Source of the DNA: Xanthoparmelia taractica
Taxonomy: Eukaryota > Ascomycota > Lecanoromycetes > Lecanorales > Parmeliaceae
Direction of reading: 5' to 3'
Length of the DNA stretch: 64,000 bases
Assembly (NCBI GenBank): GCA_033085395.1
Contig: JANQBS010000118.1
Location: forward strand, 53,141 to 117,140
In this document: piece after piece, positions 35,121 through 48,725 of the stretch
How the letters are laid out: every line of letters starts with the position of its first letter
Position numbering within the stretch: the stretch's first letter is position 1
Notes under the pieces: generated by a model
Databases searched by the model: none
Seen by the model: the letters and a program-made list of their open reading frames with translations, nothing else
What the model was told of the DNA's origin: nothing
Translations under genes and position numbers: made by a program

Positions 35121-38100
35121 ATGACAAGCGAGCGATCCAAGTCCTCTGCTTCTTACGCTTACTACTCTTTCCCTCCTACCCCTGATCGCAACTCTCCACC
35201 AGAGAGCTCAAAATCTAAATCAAGAACCCCCACTCCTCAAACCGCACGCACATCCAAGAGCATGGCTCCCTCCCCAGCCGCAGGCAAGACGCCTGCCAAA
35301 GCTCCTACCACACCAACAAAAGCTGGCAAGAACCCGGCATCGAGTGCAGGCTCCAAGCTCGGCCAGTCACAAAGCGCCGCCGACTCCCCAAAAGGTGCCG
35401 CAAAACAAGGCACCAACACCCCCAAGAGCGCCGCCGGCAAAGCTCAAGGCGCCAATCCTACCAACACCAAATCCCCCAAGCTTCCACCAAGACCGAAGCC
35501 AGGCCAAGCTGCTGAGCAGGCCAAGGGTGCCCCACAACAGGCGCCAAAAACCCCCACCGAAGCTCAAAAACCTGCCGACGACGCCAAAAAGGGCGTCGAG
35601 GACACCGCTGAAGATAAGGGTATCGACTTGAAGGACAACGACCCTGCGGACGAAGCTGACAACGAAGAAACTGATACTCCCATGGGCAAAGTCAGTCAAG
35701 CCGGCAATGAGACCGGCGAGGAGGCCAGCTCAGCCGTTTCGACCGCTGACGATGAAGCCGACGACGCAGTGGGGGGTGCCAAGGAGGCTGCCGAAGACAC
35801 CGCCGAAAGCACAGACGTACCTGACACAGACCAGGCCGAAGACACTGCGGACGAATCTGCCGAGGGTGTTACCGGCGCAGCCGGTGGACTTGCAGACAAA
35901 GCCAAAGAAGGTGCTGATGGCGCTGCCGAAAAAGCCCAAGACACAGCTGAAGATGCTGAAGGGCAGGCAGGCGAGGCTGCTGACGGCGTCGAAGACAAAG
36001 CGGGTGAGGCTGCTGAAGGTGCGGAAGACAAAGCGGGTGAGGCCGCTGAAGGCGCGGAAGACACAGTCGGTGAGACCGCTGAAGGCGCGGAAGACAAAGT
36101 CGGTGAGACCGCTGAAGCTGCCGAAGACACTGCCGAAGGCGCTGAAGATAAAGTCGGCGAGACGGCTGAAGGGGCCGAGGATGCGGTTGATGAAGCCGGT
36201 GAAGGTGTCGAGGCTCCAGAGGTTGACGGCGTCGAGGACGCTGCGGAAGGTGCTGTCGACGAACTTCCAGTGGATCTTTCAGTCCTCAAGGGTCTCGAAG
36301 TTGGCGAGGGTGGAGACATCCTTGGAGCTGATGGTGAACCAATAGGAAAACTCGAAGAAGGAGACCCGGAAGATCTCGTTGGTAAGACCATCGGCGATGA
36401 CGGAGAAATTCTCGACGAAGACGGAGATGTCATTGGGCGCGCCACTGTTCTCCCTGAGAAAGCACAAGAGCTCGCCGATAAAGCCAAGGGCAATCTTCCT
36501 GATGTCAATGTGCTCGAAGGTCTTGAGGTCGGCGAAGGTGGAGAAATTCTGGGCCCCGACGGGACACCACTAGGGAAGATCACCGAAGGCAACCCAGAGG
36601 ATCTCATCGGTATGACCTTGAACGAGAATGGAGAGATCGTCGACGAAGATGGAGACGTCATTGGCAGAGCAGAGGTCGTGCCAGGAGATGCTGCCGACAA
36701 ATTGAATGAAGCTGGCGAGAAAGTCGACGAGGAAGTTCCCGAGGAGGTCCCTGAGGAAGCAGCCGACTTTGACCATGCTGCCCACATTGCAGAGATCGCT
36801 TCGGGACTCACCCCAGATCTCTCTATCCTTCAAGGCAAGAAAATCAACAAGAAGGGCAAGATCCTCGACGAAGAGGGAGAAGTTATTGGTCAACTCACCG
36901 AAGACTCCGATCCCGCAAAATGCGCCGGCAAGATTCCAAACGAGGACGGCGAGATCCTTGACAAAGACGGCAAGGTTGTTGGAAAGGTTGAAGTTGTCCC
37001 CGGAGAAGCCGCCGACGCGGCCATGAAGGAGCTCCATCCCGAATTGGTGGAAAAGTTGGAGGAGGCCGAACAGGCTGCTGAGGAAGCTCAACAGGAAGCC
37101 GAGGTCCCACAGCTCCCCGGACTTGATATTCTGGAAGGTTTGAAAGTGAATAAGAAAGGTGAAGTCCTCAATGAAGACGGAGAGCCTATTGCTCGTGTCT
37201 CCGAAGGCGAACTCACCGAGCTTGTCGGAAAGAAGATCAACGCCAACGGTGAAGTCCTTGATAAAGAAGGCAATGTCATTGGTAAGGTGGAGCTTATCCC
37301 AGAGGCCTTCCCAGATGTCCCGGCAGAGGGCGAGGAAGGGGAGGGTGAGGAGGGTGAGGCGGGCGAGGAGGGCGAGGAGGGCGAGGAGGGCGAGGAGGGC
37401 GAGGAGGGCAAGGAGGGCGAGGAGGCTGCTGAAGAGGCCCCTCAGCTTCCAGGCATGGACATTCTGGAAGGATTGAAAGTCAATAAGAAGGGAGAGGTCG
37501 TCAACGAGGATGGCGACGCAATCGCCAAGCTGGTCGGGGGCGACCTTGAGGCTTGCAAGGGCAAGAAGCTCAATGCCCAAGGCGAGGTTCTGGATGCTGA
37601 AGGTAATGTCATCGGCAAAGTCGAATTGATCCCGGAAGCCTTCCCCGACGCCGTACAGCCCGGAGAGGCAGGACCAGACTTTTCAGTGTTAGAAGGGTAT
37701 AAGGTTAATAAGAACGGAGACGTCGTCAACGAAGACGGCGAGACTCTTGCCAAGCTGGTCGAGGGCGACCTCGAGGCTTGCAAGGGCAAGAAAATCAACC
37801 CGCAGGGCGAGGTCCTTGACGCCGAAGGCAATGTCATCGGCAAAGTCGAATTGATCCCGGAAGCCTTCCCCGACGCCGTACAGCCCGAAGAGGCGGGGCC
37901 AGACTTTTCAGTGCTAGAAGGGTATAAGGTCAACAAGAACGGAGACGTCGTCAACGAAGACGGCGAGACTCTTGCCAAGCTGGTCGAGGGCGACCTCGAG
38001 GCTTGCAGGGGCAAGAAAATCAACCCACAGGGCGAGGTCCTTGACGCCGAAGGCAAAGTCATCGGTAAAGTCGAATTGGTCGGTGCCGCTCCTGAAGAAG

Positions 38101-40297
38101 AGGAAGAGACCGGGCCAGAGCTCCCTCCACTTTCTACCCTGGAAGGACTAAGATGTAACAAGGCCGGCAAGATTGTCAATGCCAATGGCGACGTTGTTGG
38201 AGAACTTGTTGAAGGAGACGCTAAGAAGCTTAGCAAGATGAAGGCTGAGCTTGACGCTGAAGGCCAGTTCTGGGATGGCAAAGGAAAGGTCATTGGCAGA
38301 GCCGTCACACTGCCCATTGAAGAACACGAAGAGGAAGCGCCATTCGCAGGCCTCGAAGGTCTTGTCGTTGTCGCTGATGGATGGGTCGAGGATGAGAACC
38401 AAAACAAAGTTGGTATCATCGTCGAAGGTGACCCCAAGAAATTGGTCGGTAGGGCCGTGGATGAAGATGGAGACGTCATCGATAAGCGCGGCAATGTTGT
38501 CGGTCACGCTGAACGTTACGAGGAGCCTGAGCAGGAGGAAGAGGTCAAGCAGGATCTGTCGATTCTTAAAGGACTTCCAGTCAACAAGCAAGGCAATGTC
38601 ATCGGCCCTGAAGGCGTTCCGATCGCTCGTCTTGTGGAAGGCAATGCAAAGGAGCTTGCCGGCAAGAAATGCGACGAGGAGGGCCAGCTCTGGAACGATT
38701 CCGGCAAGGTCATCGGACGTTGCGAGCTTATCCCCGAGAACGAGCGCGAGGCCAAACCTGAAGGACCTTTCGCTGGACTCGAGGGTTGTGTCGTTGTCAA
38801 AGATGGCTTTGTTGAAGATGAGGATGGAAACCGGGTTGGGATCGTTGTCGAGGGCGATGCAAAGCGTCTTATCGGCCGTGCTGTTGATGAAGATGGCGAT
38901 ATCATCGACAAGTATGGCAACGTCAAAGGTCACGCCGAGCCATACGACGAGCCTGAAGAAGAAGTTGTCGATCTGTCTATATTACAAGGAAAGGTCGTCA
39001 ACAAGGCTGGCAATGTCGTTGATGAGCATGGCACCATCTTTGGCCGTATTGCCGAGGGTGACCCGGCGGAACTGGCTGGAAAGAAGGTCGATGGCCAAGG
39101 TCAAATATGGAACGACAACGGTAAAGTCATTGGCCACGCAGAGCTCCTTCCAGGTGGTGGCACGCAAGCACCGGAGGGTCCATTCGCTGGCTTCGAGAAT
39201 CTCGTTGTGGCTGAAGGGGGTGTGGTGACAGATGGCGCAGGTCAGATTGTTGGCAAGCTTGATGAGGAATCCATGCCAAACGCTGAGAAGCTTCTCGGCC
39301 GCAAGGTTGACGAGGATGGAGAAATCCTTGACAAAGCCGGTAATAGCATTGGCAGGGCCATCCGATGGAAGCCAGAGGAGAAGGAGCGACGCGTCAATCC
39401 TATGTCGGGCCACCATGTGAACAGCAAAGGCGAGGTCCGCGACGAGAATGGCGAACTGCTCGGAATGGTCACTGATGGACACCTGCCTACGCTTGTTGGC
39501 TGCGAGGTTGATGACAACGGTTATGTGATTGACAACGATGGCAACAAGATCGGCGAATGTACGCTCATTGAGAATCTTCCGGAGGACGAGGATATAGGCC
39601 CGACGGAAGAAGAGCTCCAGAAGGCAGAAGATGCGGAGATTGCAAAGAAGATGAACAACATTGTGCAACAGACCATTGAGAAGATGCAGCCAGTCTGCAA
39701 GAACATCACAGATGTAAGCTCTTTCCCAGCATGTCCCATTCTGACCGTCGGCTAACAACTCTACAGCGCCTGGATAAAGCAGACCGAACACCAAAGGAGG
39801 AGCTTGACGAAGAAGAGGTCGTCAAAGACGTCAAGCCCATGATCGAAGAGGGCAACCGCATCCTTCAAGAATGCAACGGTGCCATCCGAGGTCTCGATCC
39901 AGACGGCCACATCGCCGCCAACGCAAAGGCCCGCGCCGCCGCTGGCGAAGCCACGCCTCAAGAAAACGCCCTCGCCAATTCGCTCAAGGAGCTCACATCC
40001 ACCATTGTCCAAACCATTGAAAACGCAAAGAAGAAGCTCAACGACATGCCCCACGCCAAGAAGGAGCTCAACCCCCTGTGGGCCTTGCTCACGGAACCCC
40101 TCTTCCAGATCATCGCCGCCGTCGGCCTGCTCCTCAGCGGTGTCCTCGGCCTGGTCGGCAAGCTGCTCAATGGTCTCGGTCTCGGCGGCATCGTCAACGG
40201 GCTGCTCGGCGGCTTGGGCATCGACAAGCTCCTCGGCGGACTGGGCCTCGGCAGCATAGGCAAGTCCTTGGGTCTTGGCGGTGGGAAGAAGAAGTAA
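35121..40297 (+). CDS. Giant DUF3659-repeat / LEA-like protein
   Basis: Two exons, 35121-39713 and 39767-40297 (intron GTAAGC...CTAAC...CAG), 5124 nt and 1707 aa in frame. Layout: a basic, P/S/T/K-rich disordered head; an acidic Ala/Glu/Asp segment of LEA-like undecads (GEAAEGAEDKA and variants, about 35980-36190); then 14 DUF3659-type units of about 65-75 aa, each like DLSILQG...GEVLDEDGDVIGK...GE. A poly-GEEGE run separates units 4 and 5. The C-terminal exon (DUF6987-like) has a helical part and a glycine/leucine-rich tail, LLNGLGLGGIVNGLLGGLGI, ending GGGKKK. Such proteins are known from Pezizomycotina, mostly as 'LEA domain protein', with no firm function. The hydrophobic glycine-rich tail could attach it to a membrane or condensate. 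Long frames on the opposite strand are shadows of this repetitive, GC-biased sequence. Confidence 0.88.
37677..38127 (+). repeat. Near-identical tandem DUF3659 units (225-bp period)
   Basis: The unit beginning near 37677 and that beginning near 37902 are almost identical at DNA level and encode nearly the same 75 aa (DFSVLEGYKVNKNGDVVNED in both). The other DUF3659 units of the gene are far more diverged, so this pair is a recent duplication or is being homogenised. Confidence 0.85.
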
Positions 40298-41367
40298 TGT
40301 GAATGGCAGCTGAGACTCAGTTCATGCGTCATATCGGTTTCCAGACTGCATTGTTATTGTACACAAGTATCATATCATGAAGGCGTGCCTGTCTGCAGCA
40401 GCAGCGGGGGGGTTTTCTTTTCATGCATGCGACATGGGGAAAAAAGCTGTCGTGTACTTGAATTCTTTTTTTATTAGCCTGTATCTTGTATTCCGCTCTT
40501 AGTACCATACGTATGTAATACCAACATCTCATCTTTCTTCCAAACTCTGGGATTAAAAATCATTGTCGCTGTGAGCTCTCTCATTCTCGATTTCCAGAAT
40601 CAAGAAGCTTGCTCGTCCCTCAACGTGAGCTGATGAGATAGATTTTGAATCGAACTATTCAGTCTGGGTTTGGTTAAATCGTGCTTGCATTCATCAGTAA
40701 TGTTTGTATTACTGTCATTTTGAGGATCCGAAGAGAGAGAGGGAAGGCACAGATTGTTAAGTCGTGCGCAGATTTGAGCATCCGAAGAGAAGAAAGGTAT
40801 GAGCATCCGAAAAGAAAGCAAGGTACGAATTGTCGGAAATCGGGATCGGGATTAATGGCATTGGTAATGACGGCAATGGCCATGTACAGGATGTGGGACA
40901 TGGAATACGGAATGCGTGATGTTTAAGGGCCTCACTTTCAAAAAGGGAAAAGTGGAAGGGATAGGGAGGACAATCACAGAAAGCGCGTTGAAACTTGTAA
41001 TCTCAACGCATGTAGTTGGCTACTTACTTACTTCTCACTGCTTGAACGTACGGTGATGGATAGATGAGGTAGATACGAAACAGAGAGATTTTATATGAAG
41101 GGTTTTACTTAAGGTTGCTTCTGTATGCCATCCATTTCTTCATGGTTTAAATGCACGCCTGATTCTAAGAAAAATGGACAAGACGCTTTGGCGCTCTGCA
41201 ACGTGAAAGAAATTGTTTCGCACAAGCATCAAACGCTGGATCCTGTGGGCATGACAGGAGCTCTTCCTAGCATCCTTCGACGAGCTGTCTCTTTATGCGG
41301 CCGGACGCAAATACCGAAACGAGGTTGATGAGTTTGTCTGTCTGTCTGTCTGCCACCACAGCGCCTC
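40298..41367. other. Intergenic region (tail-to-tail)
   Basis: About 1.07 kb between the ends of two convergent genes. Short frames only. A (TCTG)4 microsatellite lies at 41337-41352, just beyond the EPT1 stop codon. Confidence 0.4.
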
Positions 41368-43000
41368 CTAATCACCCTTCTGTACCGCTCCCCCATTCGG
41401 CACATGTTTCTCCGGTGCAAATCCATTGCTCACACTCTTGTCACCCACAGGCCCTTGACCCGGAGCAGGCTTCTTGGTGATGGTCAGGCAATTGATGCCT
41501 AGATACGCGCAGATGCTGTTGATGACCAAGAGCGCCCAGCGGAAATAGACGACTGTGGCAAAGACCAGGTACGCTCGTAGATACCAGAGCTCCGCTTCCG
41601 CAGAGATTGGTGACAGACCGATTCGTGGCAGGTTACCCAGCACGGCGCCGCCGATGAGCGGGATCAGCATGACGGTCCAGTAGGGGAACGGCTGCCGGGT
41701 TAGGTGCGCCAGGATGATTTTTGTGGTCATGCGGCCGAAGACGAAGGACATGGTTAGGCAGAAGAGTACGAGTCTGTTCTCACGCATCAGGGTCGAGTAG
41801 GGTGAGTAGAGCCAGGCGCCGATGGAAGCCGTGTAGACGGCGATGGGCGTCCATTCCAGGAATACAGGAGCCACGGGGAGGCCACGCTCACGACGAGCCT
41901 TGACGACGTTGTAGATGCAAGCCGGCAGGTGGGCGATGAGGAAAGTGCCAAATATGATTGGGATCCAGAGATCGATGACAGAATTTTGCCCGAGAATCTC
42001 GGGATAACCCACCAAGTCTGAGATGGGGTGATGCCACATTTGGGGTCCGTAGTAACCTGATAGTATCATGAATGTACAGGCGAGTATGAGCCCCTCTGGA
42101 TCAAATTAGTAGAAACATGGAGACACGCACGGGCTGCTATACCTGTCGGGCCGTTGAAATACCCCAAGTACAACGTGTGGGTGTGATATGTCTCCCATGT
42201 TGAGAAGAACATAGGCAGACAGGGTATCAGCGCGGTGAAGACCCCTTTGGGAGTAGGTCCCAAAGCCAAAGCAGCTGTTTCGCACAAACTTGCCAGTGTA
42301 CAGTTCAGAGAGTCAATACCGTGACTGGCCGACGTTTAGTATCACATCCATCCTAGCTTAGATGGTCCGAACATACTCAAATAGCTCACCCAATCCACTG
42401 GACTGTCCTGTGCGCCGCGCTTGTTTGCCGTCGACATTATCCATTGTGGAATACCTGGGACCCAAGGACATATCAGCGCTCCCACTCAAGTGCTCAGTTC
42501 CTACCGCTGCTCACATCCATAATCCAACGGCAAAACTATAATACAACCATGACGGACCCTAGGGCTTATTCAGCGACCCAGGTACACAGACCGCGAATAG
42601 AGACGTGATGAGAGATTGGCTACCTACCGGTCCCACCAGATCTGGCATCCAGATCTCTAAACATATGACATTGGTAAGGATGAAAAAGAACCCGAGGAGG
42701 GTGACCATGTTTGGGGCTAGCCATAGCGGTAGTAATTCCACGAACGCGTTCCACTATCCACGATAGGTTGGCAAACCGTTAGATGCATGAGGATAAGGGC
42801 TCCACGTACATAATGCCGTAAGATGTAATGTGATATCAAGGATTTATCTACGCTCGAGTACTTGTACGACTTGAGATGGACAAGAGCCTCTTCGGATAAA
42901 CATTCCGCTGCAGCCTTACCTGGAAGCGGTGGCAGGATCAGTCATGTCCATAGATAAATCTGGGTATTGGGGCTGTTGGGCCGATTTTACTTTTCTTCAT
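41368..43000 (-). CDS. EPT1: Ethanolamine/choline phosphotransferase (EPT1/CPT1)
   Basis: Integral ER membrane enzyme of the Kennedy pathway: transfers phosphoethanolamine or phosphocholine from the CDP-alcohol to diacylglycerol. Seven-exon model: 43000-42991, 42919-42810, 42753-42628, 42558-42515, 42454-42377, 42324-42143 and 42095-41368; 1278 nt, 425 aa in frame. Conserved N-terminal LKSYKYSSVDKSLISHYIL, then LPLWLAPNMVTLLGF. The CDP-alcohol phosphotransferase signature DG(x2)AR(x8)G(x3)D(x3)D is complete: DGKQARRTGQSSGLGELFDH followed by GID. Several membrane helices follow, for example TLMRENRLVLFCLTMSFVFG. The tail (KKPAPGQGPVGDK...) is hydrophilic. The first exon is only 10 nt (ATGAAGAAAA), inferred because it alone supplies an ATG in phase with exon 2. 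CPT1 versus EPT1 specificity cannot be told from sequence. Confidence 0.9.
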
Positions 43001-43316
43001 GGTCCCTGCTTCCCCTGGCGGTCTCTGGTCTTCGCGTTCTCGGTACTGGGGGAGAAGTGACATGAGAGGATATGGATTACGCCTTCTTCACCACATGTTG
43101 AGCTGATTCGGGTGTGGCTTGAGATTTAGTCGATGCATGTAGTACAGAAGGTAGATATATTTTCAGCGTTTATATTCAGAGCTTTGTAGACCGACGTTTT
43201 GCCGAAGCCTTATTTCAATGGTCTCGTCCTACTACGGTGCGTAATAAGGTGAGGTAAGGTAGGGTTTAACCCTTCAATACCCCGTCTAACATCGAGTTAA
43301 GATATCTTTAAAGAAT

Positions 43317-43499
43317 TGTTACGAGTGTGACGACCACATAGGCCTGCAACACCAAGTCGGCTTACCTTCCCAATTGGGACTAGCCCCTACAGGCCTTGGC
43401 GTCCCTTATAGATATTTTTTCTCAGCTAGATAGTTTCTCCTTAGACTTAATTTATTCGTTACATATTATTATTAACTTATTTTGATTGCAGTCCTAACA
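43317..43499 (+). repeat. Gypsy element 5' LTR (183 bp)
   Basis: Begins TGTTACGAGTG and ends GTCCTAACA. It is preceded by target duplication AGAAT and differs from the 3' LTR by many substitutions and a 25-bp length difference. Confidence 0.9.
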
Positions 43500-44322
43500 T
43501 TAAATTAAGTCTTATTCTCTTATTACGCTTATAGAACGTGTGAGCTAAAAGAATTCGTTTATGATATGATCGACGACTTCGAAAGACACTAACACGTATT
43601 ATTTCAGGTACCTTCCAAATCATACGAACGTATTATTAGAAGATCTAAATTATACGAAATTACTAAAGGCTTATAAGCAAGCGAGATCAAAGAAATTGTA
43701 GCAAGGCAGCTCTTAAACCATACGAAGTGTCCCCTCTCAATTAAATATCAACGCAATATAATCTTAATATCTATTCAACACTCGACTCCGCGACGCGACT
43801 GTGAGTCACGCGATTAGTCTATTAGTTAGTGTGCTCTGAACGTGATTCTGGCACGATTTAGCTATTTTATTATTAGTTAGTATAGTAGTTAAAGTCGTGC
43901 AGATACGCTAATAAGAATCACTTATATAACTTATTTCTCGACGCCACGCACTAATAGAGCGTTCTCTAGAGTCTATTCGACTATAAGCATACTTTATTTA
44001 AATAATTATTACTTATATTATAATCGACTTAAAGCACTTACTATAAACTTAGCTAAGTTTATTCTTATCGTATTAATTTTAATCTCGACTCAAGCGAATT
44101 TCGTATAAAAAAGTAATTCTATTTAAAAGTTCGAAGAAAACTATTACTTTCTTATAAAATCGAATAATATCTTAATATTATATAATATTACTTACTTAAC
44201 GATCTATTTATAGTCTCTATAGAATACCTCGTGATATAGAGTAAGGCGCGGGAGATTCCTAGACGAGAATAGACCCCGTAATCTACCCTACGCTACTTCT
44301 TAACCTAAAACGTTATCTTAAG

Positions 44323-44598
44323 TACGGGTCGGAAAGGTGTGGTATCTGTTGAACATAGTCGTTTTCAACTTTTTTTTAACTTTTTTTAAAAAATTATATC
44401 TTTTTAATCTATTTATAGAATTTTATAATTATATAAGCGTTCGCTTAAGCTTTTTACGTATTTTTAGAATATAAAAAAATATCACGTAATATATTTATTA
44501 AAAACCCAATGAAAGTATGGGATATCCTATATCTTTCGATATGATATTCGAAAAACTAGTCCCATACCATTAAATATACCACACCTTTCCGACCCGTA
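44323..44598. mobile_element. Tc1/mariner-type MITE nested in the Gypsy element
   Basis: 276 bp bounded by perfect 23-bp inverted repeats: TACGGGTCGGAAAGGTGTGG... at 44323-44345 and its exact complement at 44576-44598. The outermost TA at each end fits the TA target duplication of Tc1/mariner elements, leaving a 21-bp terminal inverted repeat CGGGTCGGAAAGG.... The interior is AT-rich and non-coding. The intact inverted repeats contrast with the heavily mutated host element, so it probably inserted after RIP of the host element. Confidence 0.85.
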
Positions 44599-47500
44599 TT
44601 TCTTACTATAAAGTAATAATAGCGAAAGGCTATTAAGAATTAGAAAAAAGATATCTACTATATTTGTTATAAGAAGAGATACTTATTATTCGCTTATTTA
44701 AAACGTCGATTTCCTTATTAAGTTAATAAGATAGAAAGTTAGAATAAAGAGAATTTCGTGGAATCGAAGTCTAAACAATTCGATTTGAAAAATTCGTAAT
44801 TTTATTTATAATTACGAATTAAGGTAAGGGTCTATCTTTATATAATTTAAAAGAGACTCGACGTAAGCTATTTATCTCAAAATCGTTTCTAGTTTAAAGA
44901 AGCCTAACTTTTCAAGAAAAGGTTTATCACGTTTAAATCCTTATCGATATCGAGGTTATCGGATACGCGTTTATTAATAGACGTCTAATTCACGAGATTT
45001 GTTAGCTACTAGATATATAACTTATTTCTTTTATAAAGCCTAGGCTAATTCGAGACTATAACAAGTAACTTAGTAAGAAGCTTATTATGCACGCTATATA
45101 TCTAAATCTTATTCTTTCGAGGCATAAGAAACTTATAATCTTAATACTTATAGCGAATTTGAGATAATATATAATTATTCTAGATAAATTATAAATAAAT
45201 CGCTTTAATATACTTCTAGATATAAGTAACGACTCTATTCTCTTTCGAGACCATTTATTATAAACTTCTTCTATTTCTATAACTCATCTCTTTATTAAAT
45301 CGATACTCTCGATTAAGACTTCTAAATTAACTTAATCTTAACTAAAGATCTTTACTCGTCTATAATCTACGTCTAAGAATTATCTATTCTCTATTTATAG
45401 TATCGCTATTACTCCCTTTACGATATTAGTTAAATAGACGAAGTACTTTAAGACTTAATTATTCGCGATATCGATAAAAGATATTGATTGAGATATAGCT
45501 TATAACGCTAAGTCTAGAGCGAAAGAAATTAGTCTTTCTTTAATAAAGATTACTACTTAGAACCTAAGCGACGTTAAAAAGTAACTCTTTCCTAAGTATT
45601 AGAAGTTTCTAGACGTCTTTAATCGTTTTAAAGTCAATTAGCTTTCTCCGCATCGTCCTTATAATTATAAAATCGAGTTTATTAGTAACTTTAAGTCGTC
45701 TTAAAATCGCGCTTTTGTATATCTTTCTATAAGCTTTAGAAGATTAAAGAGTATTTAATAAATAATCTATTTAAGGGCTTTATTACTTCTAATAAGACTT
45801 CTTATTCGTTATTAATTCTATTTACTCTAAAGACCAACGATAATCTTCGTTTCTATATAAATTATCGGAAATTAAATGCTATAACGAAACGTAATCAATA
45901 CTTACTCTCTCTAATAGAGAAAGTTATTAATAAAATTAGAGAATATCAATATCTTACCCGTCTGAATATTATCGTCGTATTTAATAAGCTACGAATAAAC
46001 CCCGATAGTGAGGATTATACGATCTTTATTATAGCTCTCGGAATCTATAAGTATCGAGTATTACCCTTTGGGCTAACGAATGAATCGAGAACTTTCTAAT
46101 AATACATTAATGATATTCTATTCGATTTTCTAAACGACTTTTATTAAGTCTATTTAGACGATATTCTTATCCATAGTCGAACGAAGGCGAAATATTAAAA
46201 GCACGTTAAATAAGTTCTTCAACGCCTACGAAAGGTTAATCTATAGATTAATATCAAGAAATGCGAATTCGATATCGAAGAAATCGTATTTCTAGATGTT
46301 ATTATATCAGGAATTAATCTACGAATAAACTCTCGCAAGATCGAGATTATATTTAATTAAAGTATCTCTATAAATTTAAAAAAAATTTAAAACTTTATCG
46401 AGTTTATTAACTTCTATCGGCGCTTTATTTATAAATTCTTTAAGTTAATTAAATCTCTAATTAATCTCACGAAGAAGAATACTTTCTTTATCTAAAACGA
46501 GGTTTATATTAAATTATTCGAAGATCTCAAAAAGCGTGTAATTATTATTCTAGTTCTACGTTACTTTAATTCTAAGCGTTAGACTATTCTTAAGATTAAT
46601 TCTTTTAACTATATGCTAAGAGAGATCTTATCTTAATATAACGACGATAAAGTTCTCCACTCGATAATATTCTATAGTAAAAGTATAATTCTAGCGGAAT
46701 ATAATTATTATATCTATGATAAAGAGTTATTAATAATTATTCGATACTTTGAATATTGACGGCTAGAATTAGAATATATCGAGCTATCTATTTAAGTGTT
46801 TACTAATTATTAGATCTTAAAAATCTTCATAAAAAACAAGGAGCTTATACGCCGTCAAGCCCGCTATCTAGATATCTTATCTAAATTTAATTTTTAGATT
46901 ATCTTTTATGCGAGAATAATTAATAGTAAAGTCGACGCTCTAATAAGAATATTATCGTCTATCTCAGCGAACGAAGCTAATAAAAGAAGTCAATATTAAT
47001 ATCAAACGATTCTTATCTCGAATCGTGTCTAAATTCGAGTTATAAAGGTCGAAGAAGATCTATTTAAATGAATTCACAAGGCCAATAAAGAGAATTCTAC
47101 ATATAACGAATTTCGTGAAGCGATGAATTATAATTAGATTAAACTTCATAATTACACGCTAAGTCGGTGTCGTATCGTTAATAAAGCTCTCTTCAAGAAC
47201 GAACTACTATAGATCTCGATCGAGTTTTATACGAAGCTATTAAGGGAGATTTATAATTAATCTTTTAGTGATTACTTAGAAATATAAAAAATAATTAACT
47301 TATTTCTACGTTATTACTATTAGTCTAATTACGTTAAAACGATTAAATAATATATTCGTAACTATTATTACTATCAACGTAGTAAGGTCCCTCGGGATAA
47401 AATAAATAAACTATTAATATCACTTTCAATTTCTCAAGGCCGTTGATAAGACGTTTCTATGGATTTTATCACTAATCTATCTCTATCAAACGATTTTAAC

Positions 47501-48725
47501 GTTATCTATATTCTTATATATCGTTTTATAAAGAAACGTTATTACGTATCGTATTATTAAGAAGATAACGATTATTTATTAAAAGAACTTATTTGAATTC
47601 TTATATAAAATCTCTTTCGACTACACGAATTATTATAATCTCTTATATTAGATAGGGATATATAATTCATATCTACGCTCTGAAGAAGCCTCTGCAAGCG
47701 GCTACGCATTAAGGTTAACTTATCTACTATATATTATTCCGAAATAAACGATTAGATCGAGAGGGCTAATTAAAATATAAAGCGAGATCTTCGTATCTAT
47801 TATAACTACTTGCAAGATAATTAAGTCAAATAAATTCTTATAGTCGAATTTAGTGATAATAATAACATCTTATTCGCTATATCCCTCACTTTCTTCTACT
47901 TCAATCGAGGTTTTCACCCTCGTATATCTTTCGATCGAGATTATATTTTCTATAAGATCACACGCGAATATCTATAAGTCTTAAAGATAGAAGATATTAC
48001 GACTAGAATAAAGAAGATTTTAAAGTTTAAACGATCACAATTAGAGAAAATACGTAGAGTCATAAAGTTATAAGCGAATAAATATTATAAGAAGATTACT
48101 TACGATATAGATAATTGAGTTTAACTATCGTTTAAAAATATTAGAATTAAACGCCTCTATAAGAACCTTAAAGATAAATAACTCGATTTATACAGAGTGC
48201 TGAAGCGAGTCGATACCTTATATCGTTTAGAACTCTCTTAAAGTATAAGAATTTATCTCGTCTTTAGCCTTAAAGTGCTTAGGTCTACGACTATAGACTC
48301 TCTATTAAAATAGAAGTATAATTCTTTTAGATCTATAATAGTTAATAAGAAAGAGTCATAAGACGTGAATAATATATTAAACTTTAGACGTTATTATGGG
48401 CGACTTTAATATAAAGTTAAATGAATCGACCTGGATAGAGATAATAACTGGTATTATACGGATCAAGATAAGTTCGAAGGCTTTAAGAAAGTAATGAATG
48501 AATTTTATAGACGATATTTCAATAAATCGCGCTAGGCTTAATAGGGAATCAAATCTCAATTAATTTTTACTTATTATTTAAATCTATTCGACTAGCTTCG
48601 AGTAAATCGAAATATCTTATACTCGATCTCTATATCAGCATACGTTTCTTCTAGGCGTTCGAAATTATTTTTATATACGAATATTGTTCTTCTATAGCGC
48701 TGAGATATCGTTATTTGAGGGGTAA

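Noticed and set aside
35696..38494. Long open frames (336-371 codons) antisense to the DUF3659 protein
   Set aside because: They are Ser/Pro- or Leu/Asp-repetitive shadows of a repeated, codon-biased gene; no domain, no independent splice or start signals.
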